DNA of 33,068 nt from Rhodoferax sp. (GTDB taxonomy: Bacteria > Pseudomonadota > Gammaproteobacteria > Burkholderiales > Burkholderiaceae_C): assembly GCA_026224975.1 (NCBI GenBank), contig JAMFRW010000246.1, positions 1 to 33,068 of the forward strand, written 5' to 3'. The notes below the pieces were generated by a model, which was given only the letters and a program-made list of their open reading frames with translations, had not been told where the DNA came from and searched no databases. Positions 7,822-16,171 of the stretch are shown in pieces. The position numbers were made by a program, and so were the translations under genes. Position 1 is the stretch's first letter; every line of letters starts with the position of its first letter.

Positions 7822-10017
7822 GTGCAGTGGATGAAAGAAGCCGGCGCCGGCGCGCTCGGCCAGATCGTCACCATCGCCCCGGTGCTCACGCTCGGCCTGC
7901 TGGCCTACGCGCCGCTGGGCGCGATGGCGGTGCAGGTCGGCATGCCGGCGGCGTTCGTCGCCAGCGCGGTCGGCGGGGCGATCTTCGCCAAGGTGTGCGG
8001 CCGCGGCATGCCGACGGCCGGCCCGAGCTCGGCCTGCGCGGTGATCCTGGCGGCGCTGGTCGCGCAACTCGCGGCCGACCCGCAGCTCAGCCTCGCCAAC
8101 CCGGCGCATGTGGCGCAGATCGTCGCCGTGGTGTCGGTCTGCGGCATGCTGATGGGCCTGCTGCAGATGGGTTTCGGCCTGCTGCGCCTGGGCACGCTGG
8201 CCAAGTTCGTGCCGCAGCCGGTGCTGGCGGGTTTCATGAACGGCGTGGCCGTGCTGATGCTGTTGGCGCAAGTGCCGATGCTGCTCGGCATCGCTGCGGC
8301 CCATGCACCGGTTTGGCAACGCTGGGCCCAAATCGAGCCGGCCACGGCGTTGATCGGCCTGGGGACCGTCGCCATCGTCTGGCTCGTGGCCTGGCGGCGA
8401 CCGAGCGCGCCGGCGGTGCTGATCGCGATGGTGCTGGGCTCTCTGGCCTACGCGGGGCTGGATTGGCTGGCGCCCGATTGGCCGCTCGGTCCGCAGGTGG
8501 GCGCGCTGCCGCAAACCTTGACCCTGCCGCTGGCCTGGCAGGCATTCGCCGATGGCAGTGTGGTCGATCTGCTCTGGCGCCATTCGCGCACCGTGCTGCT
8601 CGATGCGCTGGTGCTGGCGATCATCGCCTCGCTGGATTCGATTCTCAGCGGCCGCTCGATCGACCAGAAGCTGGCCGCGCGCCACGAACCCAATCGCCAG
8701 TTGCTGGCGCACGGCCTGGCCAACGTCGCGGTCGGCTTGTTCGGCGGCGTGCCGCTGGTGTATGGGCGTGCGCGTGCGCTGGCTGTCTTGCGCGCCGGCG
8801 GCCGCTCGTGGCGCGCGGCGCTCGTCGGGCCACTGCTGCTGATCCCGCTGCTGCTCTGGGGCGGGCCGGTGGTCGATGCCATTGCCCGCATTCCGCTGGC
8901 GGTGCTCGCCGGCATCATGGCGACAGTCGCCATCGGCTTGATGGACGGCTGGACGCATCAGCTCGTGCGGCAATGGCTGGCCGGGGACCGCGCCCGTGAA
9001 CTGCGGGCCAGCCTCGCCGTGGTGGCGGTGGTCTGCGCGGTGACGCTTTGGCTGGGCTTCATCGAAGGTGTGGCGGCCGGTGTGATGCTCTCGATGCTGC
9101 TTTTCATCACCGCGATGAAACGCTCGCTGCTGCGGGCGCAGCACAGCGGCGCCGCGCGGCCTTCGCGCCGGGTCTATCCGCTGGCTCAGGAGCAGGTGCT
9201 CGGCGCGCTGCGCTGGCAGATCGTCGTGCTGGAGCTGGAAGGCGCGCTCTTCTTCGGCAGCGCCGACCGGCTGGCGATCGAAGTGGAGCGGCTCGCGGCG
9301 GCGCATCGCTTCCTGGTGCTCGACCTCAAGCGCGTCACGATGATCGACGCGTCCGGCGCGGTGCAGCTCGAGCACCTGGCGGCGAGGCTGGGCAGGCGCG
9401 GCGTCGCGCTGTGGCTCGCGAGCGTGTCGCCCGACAACCGCCACGGCCAGGCGCTGCGCGCCTTCGGCACCTACCGGGCCGAGTTGCGCGACGACTGGTT
9501 TGCCGATGCCGACCACGCGACCGAAGCCGCCGAGCTGCAACTTCTGGCGCAGGCCGGCCAGCCGATCGCCCACAGGGTGGCGGCGCTGGAAGAATCGGTG
9601 CTGGTCCACGGCCTCAGCGCGGCGCAGCTCGCACTCGTGCGCACTCGGCTGAGGCCGCAGTGGCTCGCGGCGGGCGAATACCTCTTCCGCGAAGGCGACG
9701 AAGGCCACGGGCTCTATGTGTTGATCGAAGGCTCGATCACCGTGCTGAGCCAGGCGCCGTCGCCCGAAGGCCTGCCTCAGCGCTTCGTGAGCTTTTCGCC
9801 TTCGATGATGCTGGGCGAAATGGCCATGCTCGACGGACGCGGGCGCACGGCCGATGCGCGGGCGGATGTGACTTCCCTTGTCTACGGACTCTCGAAAGCC
9901 GACCTCGCCGCCCTCGGCCACGCCGATTCGGGGCTGACTGCCCAGCTTTACCGAAACATGGCCCTGCACCTCGCCGAGCGCCTGCGCGTGGCTTCTGCCG
10001 CGTGGCGGGCCGCCTGA
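7822..10017 (+). CDS. SulP-family anion permease fused to STAS and cyclic-nucleotide-binding domains
   Basis: A protein of about 731 residues with three modules. Residues 1 to about 430 form the multi-helix SulP/SLC26 permease core (ALGQIVTIAPVLTLGLLAYAPLG, MPTAGPSSACAVIL, ASLDSILSGRSIDQ). About 450-550 form a STAS domain (LELEGALFFGSADRL, MIDASGAVQLEHL). About 590-715 form a Crp-like cyclic-nucleotide-binding domain (AGEYLFREGDEGHGLYVLIEGSI, MLGEMAMLDGRGRTADARA). Family members carry sulfate, bicarbonate or dicarboxylates; the substrate here is unknown. The fused C terminus suggests transport gated by a nucleotide or by a partner. The start is unsure: the frame is open upstream into the receptor gene, and GTG 7822 is the first usable start after the receptor stop at 7768. 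Close spacing suggests co-transcription with the receptor. Confidence 0.82.
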   Translation: MQWMKEAGAGALGQIVTIAPVLTLGLLAYAPLGAMAVQVGMPAAFVASAVGGAIFAKVCGRGMPTAGPSSACAVILAALVAQLAADPQLSLANPAHVAQIVAVVSVCGMLMGLLQMGFGLLRLGTLAKFVPQPVLAGFMNGVAVLMLLAQVPMLLGIAAAHAPVWQRWAQIEPATALIGLGTVAIVWLVAWRRPSAPAVLIAMVLGSLAYAGLDWLAPDWPLGPQVGALPQTLTLPLAWQAFADGSVVDLLWRHSRTVLLDALVLAIIASLDSILSGRSIDQKLAARHEPNRQLLAHGLANVAVGLFGGVPLVYGRARALAVLRAGGRSWRAALVGPLLLIPLLLWGGPVVDAIARIPLAVLAGIMATVAIGLMDGWTHQLVRQWLAGDRARELRASLAVVAVVCAVTLWLGFIEGVAAGVMLSMLLFITAMKRSLLRAQHSGAARPSRRVYPLAQEQVLGALRWQIVVLELEGALFFGSADRLAIEVERLAAAHRFLVLDLKRVTMIDASGAVQLEHLAARLGRRGVALWLASVSPDNRHGQALRAFGTYRAELRDDWFADADHATEAAELQLLAQAGQPIAHRVAALEESVLVHGLSAAQLALVRTRLRPQWLAAGEYLFREGDEGHGLYVLIEGSITVLSQAPSPEGLPQRFVSFSPSMMLGEMAMLDGRGRTADARADVTSLVYGLSKADLAALGHADSGLTAQLYRNMALHLAERLRVASAAWRAA

Positions 10018-10207
10018 CCCCCACGTTCGAGGGGCAGAGCTCGCTGGCGCGGAAAAGTGCACGGGGCAAGAATCACCTCCCCACCTGTTCGATGGCCCTC
10101 CGAGATGTGTCTGGTGATCGATCATTGTCCGAATATTGATCACAATAATTTTATGTTTGTCTGAAATTCAGGCATTTACCCCGGTTTCACTCCCCCAGTT
10201 TTTCTGC

Positions 10208-11128
10208 ATGTCCATCCTCGCTTCACCTTTGGTCTGGTTGCGTCGCGCGCTGATGCTGGCTTGTGCCTGCACGCCGCTGCTGGGCCAAACCCAAGGCGTC
10301 GACGGCGAAACCGAGCGCCGCGTCGAGTTGCGCACGCAGGCCGTCGCATACGAGCACGGTGAAGGCGTCACGCGTGACCGCACGCGCGCCGCGGCGCTCT
10401 ACTGCGAGGCGGCCCGGCTGGGCGATGCCGAGGCGCAATACAACCTCGGCTGGATGTACGCCAACGGCCGCGGCGTGGCGCATGACGACGTGCTCGCCGC
10501 CTACTTCTTCAACGCGGCGGCCGAGCAGGGCGACGAGAAGGCCATCGCCATGCTGCAGCGCGTTGGCGGCCCGCCGCAGCTCATGCCCGAATGCATGCGC
10601 GACCCCACGCCGCCCGAGCCCGAAGCGCCGCCCGCCTGGCCCAACGCGCCGGCGGTCATCAACTCCAAGGCGCCGAAGCCACTGCTAGATCTGGTCGAGA
10701 AAATCGCGCCCGAATACCTCGTACACCCGCAGTTCGCGCTGACCATCATGGAGGCCGAATCGCGCTTCAACCCGGTCGCGCTCTCGCCCAAGAACGCGAT
10801 GGGGCTGATGCAGTTGATCCCCGAAACCTCGGCTCGATTCAACGTCAAGAAACCCTTCGACCCGGCGCAGAACATCCGCGGCGGCGTGGCCTACCTGCGC
10901 TGGCTGCTGGCCTATTTCGAAGGCGACGTAGCCCTGGTCGCTGCCGCGTACAACGCCGGCGAAGGCACGGTCAACCGCTACCGCGGCGTGCCGCCGTATG
11001 CCGAGACGCGCGCCTATGTGCAGCGCGTGTTGAAGGGCGTGGGCGCCACCGCCTACCCCTTCGACGCGAAGGTGACGGACGCCTCGCCGCAGCTCGCGTC
11101 GATCAGGGAAGCCCGCCGCATCAAGTAG
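10208..11128 (+). CDS. Sel1-repeat lytic transglycosylase (SLT domain)
   Basis: A 306-residue exported protein started at the ATG at 10208, which opens a signal peptide (basic WLRRALML, then LACACTPLLGQ). An in-frame TTG at 10136 would hide the signal. Residues 42-120 hold two Sel1-like repeats (AAALYCEAARLGDAEAQYNLG and the following AAYFFNAAAEQGDEKA, near 61-115). A Pro-rich hinge spans 131-150. The C-terminal SLT domain has the catalytic Glu in AESRFNP (E184), then GLMQLIPET at 199-207 and AAYNAGEGTV at 246-255. It should cleave murein glycan strands in the periplasm, forming 1,6-anhydro-muramyl ends. Sel1 repeats commonly mediate protein contacts and may dock the enzyme to a cell-envelope machine. 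It stands alone after a 190-base gap whose AT-rich part (about 10120-10165) probably holds its promoter. Confidence 0.86.
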   Translation: MSILASPLVWLRRALMLACACTPLLGQTQGVDGETERRVELRTQAVAYEHGEGVTRDRTRAAALYCEAARLGDAEAQYNLGWMYANGRGVAHDDVLAAYFFNAAAEQGDEKAIAMLQRVGGPPQLMPECMRDPTPPEPEAPPAWPNAPAVINSKAPKPLLDLVEKIAPEYLVHPQFALTIMEAESRFNPVALSPKNAMGLMQLIPETSARFNVKKPFDPAQNIRGGVAYLRWLLAYFEGDVALVAAAYNAGEGTVNRYRGVPPYAETRAYVQRVLKGVGATAYPFDAKVTDASPQLASIREARRIK

Positions 11129-11169
11129 CGGCAGGATCGGCGAGCGGCCCAAGGGTCGCTGCCATGTGT

Positions 11170-11191
11170 AACTCAGTGTTTGCCCTGAGTT
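11170..11191. promoter_or_regulatory. Inverted repeat just upstream of the sigma-54 promoter
   Basis: AACTCAG at 11170-11176 and CTGAGTT at 11185-11191 form a perfect 7-bp inverted repeat with an 8-base spacer, ending nine bases before the -24 box. It is either an operator or, less likely at this distance, an activator site. It has no T-run, so it is not a convincing terminator for the lytic transglycosylase gene. Confidence 0.5.
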
Positions 11192-11200
11192 GGTGCAAAG

Positions 11201-11216
11201 TGGCACAGCGTTTGCA
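11201..11216 (+). promoter_or_regulatory. Sigma-54 (-24/-12) promoter of the ABC importer / 3HB-oligomer hydrolase operon
   Basis: TGGCACAGCGTTTGCA matches TGGCACGNNNNTTGCW at every conserved position except the seventh. The GG and GC dinucleotides are exactly 10 bases apart. Transcription would start near 11227, giving a leader of about 27 bases that includes the Shine-Dalgarno GAAGGAGA at 11238-11245 before the ATG at 11254. A sigma-54 activator gene lies 6 kb upstream. Confidence 0.82.
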
Positions 11217-11253
11217 CCCTGGCAGTTCCATTCACCCGAAGGAGACTGCTTTC

Positions 11254-12468
11254 ATGACGCCACAACACCGTCGCACATTCGTCGCCAGCGCTGCGGCTTG
11301 CGCCATTGCCTTGCTCGCATCGACCGCTGCGCCGCTTGCCTTTGCGCAAGCCAAGAACGAGATCCGCATCGCCCACGTCTACAGCAAGTCCGGCCCACTC
11401 GAAGCCTACGGCAAGCAAACGCAGACCGGCCTGATGATGGGCCTCGACTACGCGACCGGTGGCACGATGATGGTCGGCGGCAAGAAGATCGTCGTGATCG
11501 AGAAGGACGACCAGGGCAAGCCCGACGTGGGCAAGAACCTGCTGGCCACCGCCTATGGCGACGACAAGGCCGACATCGCCGTCGGCCCCAGCTCGTCCGG
11601 CGTGGCGCTGGCGCTGCTGCCGGTCGCCGAGGAATACAAGAAGCTGCTGCTGGTGGAGCCGGCGGTGGCCGATTCGATCACCGGCGACAAGTGGAACAAG
11701 TACATCTTCCGCACCGGCCGCAACAGCTCGCAGGACGCGATCAGCAACGCCGTGGCGCAGGACCGTGAAGGCACGGTGATCGCCACGCTCGGCCAGGACT
11801 ACGCCTTCGGCCGTGACGGCGTGAAGGCCTTCAAGGATTCGCTGAAGAAGGCCAAGATCGTCCACGAGGAGTATCTGCCCGCAGCGACAACCGACTTCAC
11901 CGCCGGGGCCCAACGTCTGATCGACGCGCTCAAGGACAAGCCCGGCCGCAAGGTGATCTGGATCATCTGGGCCGGCGCCGGCAACCCGTTCAAGATCGCC
12001 GACCTGGACCTGAAGCGCTACAACATCGAGATCGCGACCGGCGGCAACATCATGCCGGCGATGGTCTCGTACAAGGCCTTCCCCGGCATGGAAGGCGCAA
12101 CGTACTACTACTTCGGCATCCCGAAGAATCCGGTCAACGAATGGCTGGTCGCGAACCACTACAAGCTCTACAAGACACCGCCCGACTTCTTCACTGCCGG
12201 TGGCATGAGTGCCGCGATCGCGATCGTCGAAGCGCTCAAGAAGACGGGCGGCGACACCAGCAGCGACAAGCTCATCAAGACGATGGAAGGCATGAGCTTC
12301 GAGACGCCGAAGGGCAAGATGACCTTCCGCAAGGAAGACCACCAGGCGATGCAGAGCATGTACCACTTCAAGATCAAGGTCGACCCGGCCTTCGCCTGGG
12401 GTGTGCCCGAACTCGTGCGCGAGATCAAGCCCGAAGAGATGAACGTGCCGATCAAGAACAAGCGGTAA
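11254..12468 (+). CDS. Branched-chain-type ABC transporter substrate-binding protein
   Basis: A 404-residue periplasmic binding protein. The start is ATG 11254, preceded by the Shine-Dalgarno GAAGGAGA. The signal peptide runs through HRRTFVASAAACAIALLAS to AFAQ near residue 32. The mature part begins NEIRIAHVYSKSGPLEAYGKQ, typical of the Peripla_BP_6 (LivJ-like) fold, with two alpha/beta lobes; the segment GPSSSGVALALLPVAEEYK belongs to the first. The family binds amino acids, amides, aromatic acids or short hydroxy/keto acids, so LivJ similarity alone does not fix the ligand. It is the first gene of an operon that ends with a 3-hydroxybutyrate-oligomer hydrolase. A ligand such as 3-hydroxybutyrate or its short oligomers is therefore plausible (inference). 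High expression is expected from the sigma-54 promoter and good ribosome site. Confidence 0.86.
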   Translation: MTPQHRRTFVASAAACAIALLASTAAPLAFAQAKNEIRIAHVYSKSGPLEAYGKQTQTGLMMGLDYATGGTMMVGGKKIVVIEKDDQGKPDVGKNLLATAYGDDKADIAVGPSSSGVALALLPVAEEYKKLLLVEPAVADSITGDKWNKYIFRTGRNSSQDAISNAVAQDREGTVIATLGQDYAFGRDGVKAFKDSLKKAKIVHEEYLPAATTDFTAGAQRLIDALKDKPGRKVIWIIWAGAGNPFKIADLDLKRYNIEIATGGNIMPAMVSYKAFPGMEGATYYYFGIPKNPVNEWLVANHYKLYKTPPDFFTAGGMSAAIAIVEALKKTGGDTSSDKLIKTMEGMSFETPKGKMTFRKEDHQAMQSMYHFKIKVDPAFAWGVPELVREIKPEEMNVPIKNKR

Positions 12469-12473
12469 GCGGC

Positions 12474-13229
12474 TTGCTCGAAACCAAAGACCTCACCATC
12501 CGGTTCGGCGGCCATGTGGCCGTCGATCACGTGAGCTGCGCCTTCGAACGTGGCACGCTCACGGCGATCGTCGGCCCCAACGGTGCAGGCAAGACCACCT
12601 ACTTCAACCTGATCTCCGGGCAGTTGCGCGCGACCAGCGGCTCGGTGCATTTGAAGGGCGTGGACATCACGAACGAATCGGCCTCGGCGCGCACGCACCG
12701 CGGACTCGGCCGGGCGTTCCAGTTGACGCAGTTGTTCCCCAACCTCTCGGTGGTCGAGAACGTGCGGCTGGCGGTTCAATCGCGCCGCAAGCAGGGCCTG
12801 AACATGTGGTCGGTGTGGCTGGACCATCGCAACACGCTGGAGCGTGCGCATGCGCTGGTCGAGCGCGTGAAGCTCGGCGACCGGGCGCAGGCCGCGGCCG
12901 CCAGCCTGCCGCACGGCGACCAGCGCAAGCTCGAAGTGGCGATGCTGATGGCGCTCGAACCCACCGTCTACATGTTCGACGAACCGACCGCCGGCATGAG
13001 CGTGGACGATGTGCCGGTGATCCTCGACCTGATCCGCGCGCTGAAGCAGGAATCGAACAAGACCGTGCTGCTCGTCGAACACAAGATGGACGTGGTGCGC
13101 GAGCTGGCCGACCGCATCATCGTGCTGCACAACGGCCAGCTCGTGGCCGATGGCGAACCGGCTGCGGTGATCGCATCACCCGTCGTGCAGAGCGCGTACC
13201 TTGGCCTCACCGCGGAGGAAGCGCAATGA
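12474..13229 (+). CDS. livG: ABC importer ATPase, LivG type
   Basis: A cytoplasmic ATPase of 251 residues. No ATG precedes the conserved start, so TTG at 12474 (LLETKDLTIRFGG), five bases after the upstream stop, is chosen. Walker A GPNGAGKTT is at 34-42, the LivG-type segment ESASARTHRGLGRAFQLTQL near 65-85, and Walker B VYMFDEPTAGMS near 164-175. The C-loop reads LPHGDQRKLEVA, a LivG-style variant of LSGGQ. H-loop VLLVEHKMDVV is present. It pairs with the LivF-type ATPase to power the two permeases encoded downstream. Its stop overlaps the next start codon (ATGA), indicating translational coupling. The symbol denotes family position, not a proven amino-acid substrate. Confidence 0.86.
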   Translation: MLETKDLTIRFGGHVAVDHVSCAFERGTLTAIVGPNGAGKTTYFNLISGQLRATSGSVHLKGVDITNESASARTHRGLGRAFQLTQLFPNLSVVENVRLAVQSRRKQGLNMWSVWLDHRNTLERAHALVERVKLGDRAQAAAASLPHGDQRKLEVAMLMALEPTVYMFDEPTAGMSVDDVPVILDLIRALKQESNKTVLLVEHKMDVVRELADRIIVLHNGQLVADGEPAAVIASPVVQSAYLGLTAEEAQ

Positions 13230-13975
13230 CGAAGCCGCTGCTGCAACTCCAGGCCGTGCAGACCCACATCGGCGCGTACCACATCCTGCATGGCGTGGAC
13301 TTTGTGGTGCCCGAAGGCGAGGTGACCATGCTGCTGGGCCGCAACGGTGCCGGCAAGACGACCACATTGCGGACCATCATGGGCTTGTGGGCGGCCTCGG
13401 CCGGGGAGGTGGTGTTCGACGGCCAGCCCATCGGTGGCACCACGAAGCAAAGCTTGACGCCCGACATCGCCCAGCTCGGCATCGCCTACGTGCCCGAGAA
13501 CATGGGCATCTTCGGCGACCTCTCGGTTCGCGAGAACCTGCTGCTCGCCGCCCGCAACGCCCGCACCGTCGAGCAGATGGACTCGCAGCGGCTGGAGTGG
13601 CTCTTCGGCCTCTTCCCGGCGCTCAAGAAGTTCTGGCTGTATCCGGCCGGCAAGCTCTCGGGCGGGCAAAAGCAGATGCTCGCGATCGCCCGCGCAATGG
13701 TCGAACCGCGGCGCCTGCTGTTGATCGACGAGCCCAGCAAGGGCCTCGCACCGGCCATCGTGCAAAACCTCATCACCGCGCTGCGCGAACTGAAGAAGAC
13801 GAGCACGACGGTGTTGCTGGTCGAGCAGAACTTCGGCGTGGCCAAGGCGCTGGGCGACCACGTGGCGGTGATGGACAGCGGCCGCATCGTGCACTGTGGC
13901 GCGATGGCCGAGCTTGCGCAGGACGACGATCTTCAACACCGCCTGCTCGGGCTTTCACTCGCGGCACATCAATGA
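13226..13975 (+). CDS. livF: ABC importer ATPase, LivF type
   Basis: A 249-residue cytoplasmic ATPase. The ATG at 13226 overlaps the previous stop and has GGAGG at 13214-13218. Walker A GRNGAGKTT is at 38-46, then YVPENMGIFGDLSVRENLLL near 91-110, the canonical signature LSGGQKQMLAIARAM from residue 144, Walker B LLLIDEPSKGLAP and the H-loop VLLVEQNFGVA. LivF-type ATPases usually read EQN rather than EHD at the switch, as here. It acts as a heterodimer with the LivG-type subunit. Its stop overlaps the start of the first permease gene by ATGA, so all four transporter subunits are probably made in fixed ratio. Confidence 0.87.
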   Translation: MTKPLLQLQAVQTHIGAYHILHGVDFVVPEGEVTMLLGRNGAGKTTTLRTIMGLWAASAGEVVFDGQPIGGTTKQSLTPDIAQLGIAYVPENMGIFGDLSVRENLLLAARNARTVEQMDSQRLEWLFGLFPALKKFWLYPAGKLSGGQKQMLAIARAMVEPRRLLLIDEPSKGLAPAIVQNLITALRELKKTSTTVLLVEQNFGVAKALGDHVAVMDSGRIVHCGAMAELAQDDDLQHRLLGLSLAAHQ

Positions 13976-15039
13976 GTACTACCTCGCCATCTAAGGTGAC
14001 CAAGGCGACCACCGCCGCAACCCCCGAAGCCGCCGCATCGCCCGTTCCTAAGGCGAGCTTCGACTGGATCCCGATTGCGCTCGTCGCCCTGCTCGTGCTT
14101 GCCGCCTTCCCGCTGATCGGCTCACCCACCAGCTGGCTCACGCTGACCGTCGCCGGCCTGGCGATGGGCATGATCATCTTCATCATCGCCTCCGGCCTCA
14201 CGCTGGTCTTCGGCCTGATGGACGTGCTCAACTTCGGCCACGGCGTGTTCATCGCGCTCGGCGCTTACCTCGCGACCAGCGTGCTCGGCGGCATGGCCGA
14301 CTGGACGGCCTCGGATGTGCTGTGGCGTAACCTCACCGCAGTCTTCGCCGCGATGCTCGTCGCGATGGTGCTGGCGAGCGCGGTCGGCTGGGCCTTCGAG
14401 CGCGTGCTGGTGCGGCCGGTGTACGGGCAACACCTGAAGCAGATCCTCATCACCATGGGCGGCATGATCATCGGCGAGGAGTTGATCAAGGCGATCTGGG
14501 GCGCCACGCCCATCCCCATCGAGATGCCGCAGGCGCTGCGCGGCGTCATCACGGTCGCGATCGGCAACGACACGGCAGCGGTCGAGAAATTCCGCCTGCT
14601 CGCCACGCTGATCGGCGCGGGTGTGCTGCTCGCGATGCTCTTCACGCTCAACCGCACCAAGCTCGGCCTGCTGATCCGCGCGGGCGTGCAAGACCGTGAG
14701 ATGGTCGAGAGCCTGGGTTATCGCATCCGCCGCCTCTTCGTCGGCGTATTCGTCGCCGGCTCGGCGCTCGCTGGTTTGGGCGGCGCGCTCTGGGGCATCT
14801 ACCAGCACGGGGTGACACCGCAGATCGGCGCGCATGTGAACGTACTGATCTTCATCGTCATCATCATCGGCGGGCTGGGCTCGACGCTGGGCTGCCTCGT
14901 GGGCGCGCTGCTCGTGGGGCTGATGGCCAACTACACCGGCTTTCTGGCGCCCAAGGTGGCGATGTTCTCGAACATCGGGCTGATGGTGGCGATCTTGCTG
15001 TGGCGGCCGCAGGGCTTGTATCCGGTGGCGAACCGGTGA
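13972..15039 (+). CDS. livH: ABC importer permease, LivH type
   Basis: A 355-residue inner-membrane protein. The first 30 residues are a soluble Thr/Ala/Lys-rich tail, longer than in classic LivH. About eight to ten helices follow, with the family landmarks SGLTLVFGLMDVLNFGHGVF near residues 73-92, RAGVQDREMVESLGY, and GGLGSTLGCLVGALLVGL near the C terminus. These belong to the BPD_transp_2 family. The RAGVQDREMVESLGY region is the cytoplasmic coupling loop that contacts the ATPases. Translation is coupled to the LivF-type gene through an ATGA overlap. It forms the channel with the LivM-type partner encoded 16 bases downstream. Confidence 0.86.
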   Translation: MSTTSPSKVTKATTAATPEAAASPVPKASFDWIPIALVALLVLAAFPLIGSPTSWLTLTVAGLAMGMIIFIIASGLTLVFGLMDVLNFGHGVFIALGAYLATSVLGGMADWTASDVLWRNLTAVFAAMLVAMVLASAVGWAFERVLVRPVYGQHLKQILITMGGMIIGEELIKAIWGATPIPIEMPQALRGVITVAIGNDTAAVEKFRLLATLIGAGVLLAMLFTLNRTKLGLLIRAGVQDREMVESLGYRIRRLFVGVFVAGSALAGLGGALWGIYQHGVTPQIGAHVNVLIFIVIIIGGLGSTLGCLVGALLVGLMANYTGFLAPKVAMFSNIGLMVAILLWRPQGLYPVANR

Positions 15040-15055
15040 GCAACAGGCCCAAAAA

Positions 15056-16123
15056 ATGCTGAACCGACTCCTCTCCCACGACCTGCCGCGCAACCGCTGG
15101 CTGGCGCTCGTGCTCGCCGCCATCGTGCTGGCGCTCGCCTTCACACCCTTCCTGTTCCCGGGCACCAAGGCGCTCAACGTGGCCGCGAAGATCATCGTCT
15201 TCATCGTGCTCGTCGCGAGCTTCGACCTGCTGCTGGGCTACACCGGCATCGTGAGCTTCGCGCACACCATGTTCTTCGGCATCGGCGCGTATGGCGTGGC
15301 CATCGCCAGCACGCGCATCGGGCCCACCTGGGGCGCGATGGCGCTTGGCATCGTGGTGGCACTCGCCGTCTCGCTGCTGCTCTCGCTGGTGATCGGGCTC
15401 TTCAGCCTGCGGGTGAAGGCGATCTTCTTCGCGATGATCACGCTCGCCGTGGCCTCGGCGTTTTCTTCGCTGGCTTCGCAGCTCTCCGACTTCACCGGCG
15501 GTGAAGACGGGTTGACCTTCAAGGTGCCCGAAGCGCTGAGCCCCGGCACCTCGTACCTCGACGATCCGTTCCTCGGCGCGGCTATCGACGGCCGCTTTCT
15601 CACCTACTACCTGCTGTTCTTTGCGGCGCTGGCGCTGGTGCTGGTGATGTTGCGCATCGTCAACTCGCCCTTCGGCCGCGTGTTGCAGGCGATCCGCGAG
15701 AACGACTTTCGGGCCGAGGCCATCGGCTACCGCACCGTCGTCTACCGCACCCTGTCGAACGTGCTCTCGGCCCTGTTCGCCACGCTGGCCGGCTCGCTGC
15801 TGGCGCTGTGGCTCCGATATAACGGGCCGGATACGACGCTCTCTTTCGAGATCATGCTGGATGTTCTGCTGATCGTCGTCATCGGCGGCATGGGCACGGT
15901 CTACGGCGCAGTGATCGGCAGCGTGCTGCTGGTGCTGGCGCAGAACTACCTGCAGGACCTGATGAAGCTCGGCGCCTCTGCCGTCGAAGGCATTCCGGTG
16001 CTCTCGCAACTGGTCTCGCCCGACCGCTGGCTGCTCTGGCTCGGCATTCTCTTCGTGCTCTCCGTCTACCACTTCCCGACCGGCGTCGTCGGGCGGCTGC
16101 GCGCCATGCGCAGGCGAACATAA
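15056..16123 (+). CDS. livM: ABC importer permease, LivM type
   Basis: A 355-residue inner-membrane permease of the BPD_transp_2 family. Landmarks are FDLLLGYTGIVSFAHTMFFG near residues 57-76, VIGLFSLRVKAIFFAMITLA, and the coupling loop AIRENDFRAEAIGYRTVVYR near 212-231, followed by VIGGMGTVYGAVIGSV. Length and motif order are normal for LivM proteins without a fused ATPase. It starts at ATG 15056, 16 bases after the LivH-type stop. The next gene, a 3-hydroxybutyrate-oligomer hydrolase, starts only 48 bases after its stop with no hairpin between, so the two are probably on one transcript. Confidence 0.86.
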   Translation: MLNRLLSHDLPRNRWLALVLAAIVLALAFTPFLFPGTKALNVAAKIIVFIVLVASFDLLLGYTGIVSFAHTMFFGIGAYGVAIASTRIGPTWGAMALGIVVALAVSLLLSLVIGLFSLRVKAIFFAMITLAVASAFSSLASQLSDFTGGEDGLTFKVPEALSPGTSYLDDPFLGAAIDGRFLTYYLLFFAALALVLVMLRIVNSPFGRVLQAIRENDFRAEAIGYRTVVYRTLSNVLSALFATLAGSLLALWLRYNGPDTTLSFEIMLDVLLIVVIGGMGTVYGAVIGSVLLVLAQNYLQDLMKLGASAVEGIPVLSQLVSPDRWLLWLGILFVLSVYHFPTGVVGRLRAMRRRT

Positions 16124-16171
16124 CGACGCCACTTCATGTTCGACCCGGTTAGAAAACAACAGGAGACAAGA

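Noticed and set aside
7729-10143. 804-codon minus-strand frame opposite the SulP gene
   Set aside because: Composition is dominated by Arg, His, Gln and Ala, typical of the antisense of a hydrophobic membrane protein.
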